64,000 nucleotides of DNA, taken from assembly GCA_937975765.1 (NCBI GenBank), contig CALJUR010000080.1, positions 53,317-117,316 on the forward strand, written 5' to 3'. Position numbers and translations under genes: made by a program. A model generated the notes under the pieces. It saw nothing but the letters and a program-made list of their open reading frames with translations. It made no database searches and was not told the DNA's origin. This stretch comes from an uncultured Myxococcales bacterium (GTDB lineage Bacteria > Myxococcota_A > UBA9042 > DTJE01). Every line of letters starts with the position of its first letter. The first letter of the stretch is position 1. This document shows, in pieces, positions 61,200-64,000 of this stretch.

Positions 61200-62519
61200 G
61201 TGCACGCGCTGGGCGCGGGAGACAGCCGGCGGCACGCGTTCGACCTGATGGCGCGCCTGGACGCCAGCCGATGCATCGACGACGGGCACGACCCGCGCTT
61301 CTCCACCGGGTACCTCTGGGGCGAGGCCCGCGGCCAGATGTTCGGCGTCCTGGAATGCGCGGCACCGGACGGGAGCGTCGTCGTCCTGCGGGCCTTCTCG
61401 TGCCAGTACAACGGCGCGTGGCGGGTCGACGGCTGGGTCCCGCCCGTCCTCGACGTCGACGAGTTCCACCGCATCACCGACCCGGTCGACCGCGAGATCA
61501 AGATGCTGGACGTGGAGATTGCCGCCGGCGGCGAGCCCGGGCTGGCACGGCGGCGAAGGGCGCTTTCGCGGGACCTGATGACGCGGATCCAGGGGCTGTA
61601 CCGGTTCACCAACTTCCGCGGCGAGACCCGTGCCCTGACGGAGGTCTTCCGGGGGGGGATCCCCGCCGGCGCCGGCGACTGCTGCGCGCCGAAGCTGCTG
61701 AACCAGGCGGCGCTGCGCGGGCTGCGCCCCCTCGGGATCAGCGAGTTCTACTGGGGCCGCGAGAACCGGTCCGGCACCCGGAGGCACGGCGAGTTCTACC
61801 CGGCCTGCGCCGAAAAATGCCAGCCGATCCTCGGGTTCCTGTTGTGCGGAACCGGGCCGCGAGGGACGGGAACGATCGACGATCCGGGCACCCTGCCGAT
61901 CCTGCACCGCGATGACGACCTGGTCGTCGTCGTGAAGCCGTCGGGCCTGCTGGCCGTGCCGGGCCGGGGCCCGCAGAACCAGGATTGCGTGGTCGCGCGC
62001 GTCCGGGCGCTGTGCCCGGGCTGCATCGAACAGCCGGCCGTGCACCGGCTGGACATGGACACCTCGGGCCTGATGGTGCTGGCGCTGACCGCGGACGCGC
62101 ACCGCGAACTGTCGCGCCAGTTCCAGGACCGCCGGACGGAAAAGGGATACGTCGCCCTGCTGGACGGCGAACCGGCCGGTGACGCGGGGACGATCGAACT
62201 GCCGTTCCGGCTGGACGTCGAAAACCGCCCGCACCAGGTCTACGACCCGGTCCACGGGAAGGCCGGCATCACGCACTGGAGGAGGCTCTCGGTCGAGCAC
62301 GGCCGGACGCGCGTCGAGTTCCGCCCGGTCACGGGGCGGACCCACCAGTTGCGCCTGCACGCCGCGTCGCCGCACGGGCTGGGGATTCCCATCGTCGGGG
62401 ACCGGCTCTACGGGCTGGGCGCCGGGCAGGGAAGGCTCCGGCTCCATGCCAGCCGCCTGGTCTTCACCCATCCCCGCACCGGCGAGCGGCTGGAGTTCCG
62501 TTCCGAACCGCCGTTCTAG
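61200..62519 (+). CDS. RluA family pseudouridine synthase with extra N-terminal domain
   Basis: From the GTG start the product has 439 residues. The C-terminal half is the RluA fold with the catalytic HRLDMDTSGLM (Asp285), PSGLLAVPGRGP and GRTHQLRLHAASPHGLG motifs. The N-terminal 200 residues are a separate domain of unclear role found in some RluA proteins. In frame upstream, codons for ISISGYCDRCGTVHAL continue for at least twelve residues and give a CxxC pair, with GGGGAGG before an ATC at 61164. So the true start may be upstream at a rare codon, or there is a small frame error. It would modify uridine in rRNA or tRNA. Confidence 0.8.
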   Translation: MHALGAGDSRRHAFDLMARLDASRCIDDGHDPRFSTGYLWGEARGQMFGVLECAAPDGSVVVLRAFSCQYNGAWRVDGWVPPVLDVDEFHRITDPVDREIKMLDVEIAAGGEPGLARRRRALSRDLMTRIQGLYRFTNFRGETRALTEVFRGGIPAGAGDCCAPKLLNQAALRGLRPLGISEFYWGRENRSGTRRHGEFYPACAEKCQPILGFLLCGTGPRGTGTIDDPGTLPILHRDDDLVVVVKPSGLLAVPGRGPQNQDCVVARVRALCPGCIEQPAVHRLDMDTSGLMVLALTADAHRELSRQFQDRRTEKGYVALLDGEPAGDAGTIELPFRLDVENRPHQVYDPVHGKAGITHWRRLSVEHGRTRVEFRPVTGRTHQLRLHAASPHGLGIPIVGDRLYGLGAGQGRLRLHASRLVFTHPRTGERLEFRSEPPF

Positions 62520-62530
62520 CAGCGTCGCGC

Positions 62531-62662
62531 CTGAACGAGTACCGGATCGACGGCTCGACGGCGGGACGGGTGTGCGTCACGACGTCCGGCCATGCCGAGT
62601 GCGCCCTGTCTTCCTGCACGATGGACCTGCCCATCGGCCCGATGGAAGGCGCCTGCCAGTAG
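62531..62662 (+). pseudogene. Possible C-terminal gene remnant
   Basis: A frame without a clear start reads YRIDGSTAGRVCV and ends with two Cys and an SSCTMDLPIG tail before TAG. It resembles the end of an exported Cys-rich protein. The evidence is only an open frame with plausible composition. Confidence 0.25.
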
Positions 62663-62727
62663 CGGCGGTCGGGGTCATCCCTCCCGACCGGCCACCGTCA
62701 CTCGACCCGCACCACGACCGTCCCGAC

Positions 62728-62756
62728 TTGATTCGTTGCGTGTTAGGAAATAACAT
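62728..62756 (+). promoter_or_regulatory. Promoter of the DUF4258/HTH pair
   Basis: TTGATT, 17 bp, TAACAT. Composition drops in G+C here. Confidence 0.55.
62741..62755. promoter_or_regulatory. Palindrome overlapping the -10 (possible operator)
   Basis: TGTTA-GGAAA-TAACA covers the -10 box, where an antitoxin could bind and autoregulate. Confidence 0.4.
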
Positions 62757-62785
62757 CAATCGCAGCAAGGGTGCCTTGCGGAGGC

Positions 62786-63106
62786 ATGGTGAGGGTCCCA
62801 AAGCTGGAACCGAAGCTCCTGTTGGACCTCGTGGCCCAGGCGGTGGCAACGGGTCGGTACCGGATCCTTCCCCATGCCCGCCAGCGGTGCTCCGAGCGGG
62901 ATGTCTCGGCCGCCGACATCGAGGCGGCGCTGGAGAACGGGCGACACGTCCCGAAGCGGGATCGGTTCGACGAGGGGCACGGAAGCTGGAGCTACTGTTT
63001 CGAGGGGCGGTCGGTGGACGACGATTCGTTGAGGGTGGTGGTCGCCTTCGAGGACTGGATGCTCGTGGTCACGGTCGTGCTGCTCGACCGGGACGCGGAG
63101 GGCTAG
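62786..63106 (+). CDS. DUF4258-like protein, putative toxin
   Basis: The 106-residue product (ATG start; a GTG one codon later is better spaced from GGAGG) has HARQRCSERDVSAADIEAAL, then a beta-rich half with SWSYCFEGRSVDDD and VVAFEDWMLVVTVV. This is the pattern of DUF4258 proteins, small predicted RNases often found in toxin-antitoxin pairs. The antitoxin-like gene begins 2 bp after the stop. Toxin activity is inferred from family and context. Confidence 0.6.
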   Translation: MVRVPKLEPKLLLDLVAQAVATGRYRILPHARQRCSERDVSAADIEAALENGRHVPKRDRFDEGHGSWSYCFEGRSVDDDSLRVVVAFEDWMLVVTVVLLDRDAEG

Positions 63107-63108
63107 AC

Positions 63109-63546
63109 ATGGCGAACGTGCTCTTCATGGAGCTCGGCTTCCCGGTGCTGCTGGTGAACCCGCGGATGGTGACGGTGCGCGGCGAGCGCGTGCCGGACGT
63201 GAACCTGCGGGTTCTCCAGGAGGCGGCCTTTCGCCTGCTCGTGGGCAAGCCCGGCCGGCTGACGGGTTCGGAGGTGCGGTTCATCCGCAAGCACCTCCGG
63301 ATGCGGCAGGCGGACCTGGCCAGCGTGCTGAACATGGCCAACCACTCGGTCGTGTCGCAGTGGGAATCGCGTGGCGACGAGGCCGCGGGCATGGACTACA
63401 ACACCGAGGTCGTCCTCCGCGTGTGGATGGCGGCGAGAGTCGGCCTGGCCGATCGCCTGCTGGACCTCCTGGAGAAGGACCTCAAGAACCTCGCCCAGGA
63501 CAAGGCGCAGGAGCCCCTGCGCATCCGGCTGGACAAGGCCGCGTGA
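63109..63546 (+). CDS. HTH antitoxin-like protein (MqsA/YgiT-type C-terminus)
   Basis: The 145-residue product has GRLTGSEVRFIRKHLRMRQADLASVLNMANHSVVSQWESRG, a Xre-type helix-turn-helix as in the C-terminus of MqsA/YgiT antitoxins. The N-terminal zinc-ribbon with CxxC pairs expected for MqsA is missing; instead there is a short strand region. A Lys-rich tail follows. Order toxin-antitoxin and 2-bp spacing fit MqsRA/HigBA-like modules. It probably binds the palindrome at the promoter. Confidence 0.65.
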   Translation: MANVLFMELGFPVLLVNPRMVTVRGERVPDVNLRVLQEAAFRLLVGKPGRLTGSEVRFIRKHLRMRQADLASVLNMANHSVVSQWESRGDEAAGMDYNTEVVLRVWMAARVGLADRLLDLLEKDLKNLAQDKAQEPLRIRLDKAA

Positions 63547-63912
63547 GGGGTGGTTCCACGGCGGTCATATCAACAACGGCTTGCGCGTGAGACGCGACCG
63601 CGGTCGCCGCGCAGCGGCGAGCCGGCGTGACCGTTGACCGCGCGAGTTGCCTGGTAAGATCGATCTGGCCGAGGCCGGTCGCAAGCCGACAGATCGCGGT
63701 GCAACGGGCATGACGGAAGCGGGCGTCGTTTCAACGCGCTGGTTGAACCAACCCGCTTCGCGGGGGAGTGGATGAGCAACGTTTCCGGGCCACCTTGAAG
63801 CAACGCAAGTCCTTCCACAACGCGGTTGACAGACCGATGTCGGCGGATCCTACCTCCTCGGACAAGGGGGCACTCCGATACGAGTGCCCAATTGAAACAC
63901 ACAGAGGAGGCG
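63547..63912. other. Structured noncoding region, possible intron or element 5' end
   Basis: No gene is seen in these 366 bp. Several short stems are visible, such as CCCGC-TTC-GCGGG near 63.75 kb and arms around GATCTG/AGATC near 63.67 kb. A perfect hairpin and an RBS follow at the end. G+C is lower than the average. A group II intron 5' half or a mobile element end is possible but not shown. Confidence 0.3.
63868..63889 (+). repeat. Perfect 8-bp hairpin before the last ORF
   Basis: GGGCACTC and GAGTGCCC with loop CGATAC, followed by AATTGAAAC. It lies about 23 nt upstream of the start codon of the truncated ORF. Confidence 0.5.
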
Positions 63913-64000
63913 ATGATGGGCCAGATCCGGGATCGAATGGAAGGGGACAGCATGCTGCATCCGAATCTCTGTCCAGTCGCGGGGATGACCGGGGTCTTCC
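63913..64000 (+). CDS. 5' end of an ORF cut by the window, possibly mobile-element protein
   Basis: An AGAGGAGG ribosome site precedes two ATG codons. The 29 visible residues begin MMGQIRDRMEGDSM and are too few to assign. A recombinase or intron-encoded protein is possible from context. Confidence 0.35.
   Translation, partial: MMGQIRDRMEGDSMLHPNLCPVAGMTGVF

Noticed and set aside
63885..63899. CRISPR-like tail AATTGAAAC near the right edge
   Set aside because: It occurs once, with no repeat-spacer series, so it is only a short chance match.
1..64000. tRNA, rRNA and riboswitch genes
   Set aside because: I looked in the larger gaps for conserved tRNA boxes and known riboswitch cores and saw none; a covariance search could still find small RNAs.

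Overview
The window is very G+C-rich (about 70% by eye) and almost fully coding, with tight operons joined by ATGA or GTGA overlaps. Several proteins look like those of Myxococcota and related former Deltaproteobacteria: large lipoproteins with Asp/Ala/Glu-rich linkers after the lipobox Cys, a DxDxDG...DCDD calcium-type motif, CotH-like and arylsulfotransferase-like lipoproteins, a small multihaem cytochrome c, IcmF, and paired ECF sigma/FecR regulators. The taxon is an inference. I see no tRNA, rRNA or CRISPR array. The left and right ends cut genes.

Layout. 1-8.1 kb: a forward cluster of three radical SAM-type proteins, one cysteine-rich protein without a radical SAM motif, a DxD glycosyltransferase-like protein and an ArnT/PMT-like membrane glycosyltransferase, followed by a TPR protein. 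8.4-11 kb: RmlD, an AI-2E/PerM-type permease and a SHOCT lipoprotein. 11.3-17.5 kb: a TolC-like protein divergent from an ECF sigma, a small membrane protein, a CpxP-like protein and a MacA/MacB tripartite exporter. 17.5-25.8 kb: an operon of outer-membrane-type protein, ECF sigma, zinc-finger/FecR/TPR regulator and a 1610-residue lipoprotein. 26-28.4 kb: a tetrahaem cytochrome c and a NodU/CmcH carbamoyltransferase. 28.4-38.3 kb: two PMT-like glycosyltransferases, an N-acetyl sugar amidotransferase-like PP-loop enzyme, an M50-like membrane metalloprotease and IcmF. 38.5-48.5 kb: a nitrilase-family amidohydrolase, a three-gene surface cluster (glucodextranase-C protein, porin-like barrel, lipoprotein), a lipoprotein, CotH, an APC permease and a HAD phosphatase. 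48.7-51.8 kb: a three-gene glycerol-3-phosphate dehydrogenase-like operon with a clear promoter and a palindrome. 51.9-57.8 kb: a RAYT transposase, a UbiE/MenG methyltransferase, an NlpC/P60-like protein, an arylsulfotransferase-like lipoprotein, a CpxP-like lipoprotein and MgsA. 57.8-62.5 kb: a small exporter, a LiaF-like/LytS/LytR operon and an RluA pseudouridine synthase. 62.7-64 kb: a DUF4258/HTH toxin-antitoxin-like pair and a structured noncoding stretch before a truncated ORF.

Two dispersed repeat families run through the window. Family B is a 27-bp G+C hairpin (arms GGCGGGGG and CCCCCGCC) with eleven full or partial copies. Four lie inside the ArnT-like coding sequence, one in a lipoprotein signal region, and three form a 29-bp-period tandem array at the stop codon of icmF. 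Family A has the core GGAGGCTG(G/T)CCCT. It flanks the RAYT transposase and recurs at gene ends and starts; a related 177-bp element with inverted ends supplies the tolC stop codon. Three genes (HAD, the sugar amidotransferase-like gene, icmF) have a -10-like box 6-8 nt before their ATG and no Shine-Dalgarno, suggesting leaderless transcripts.
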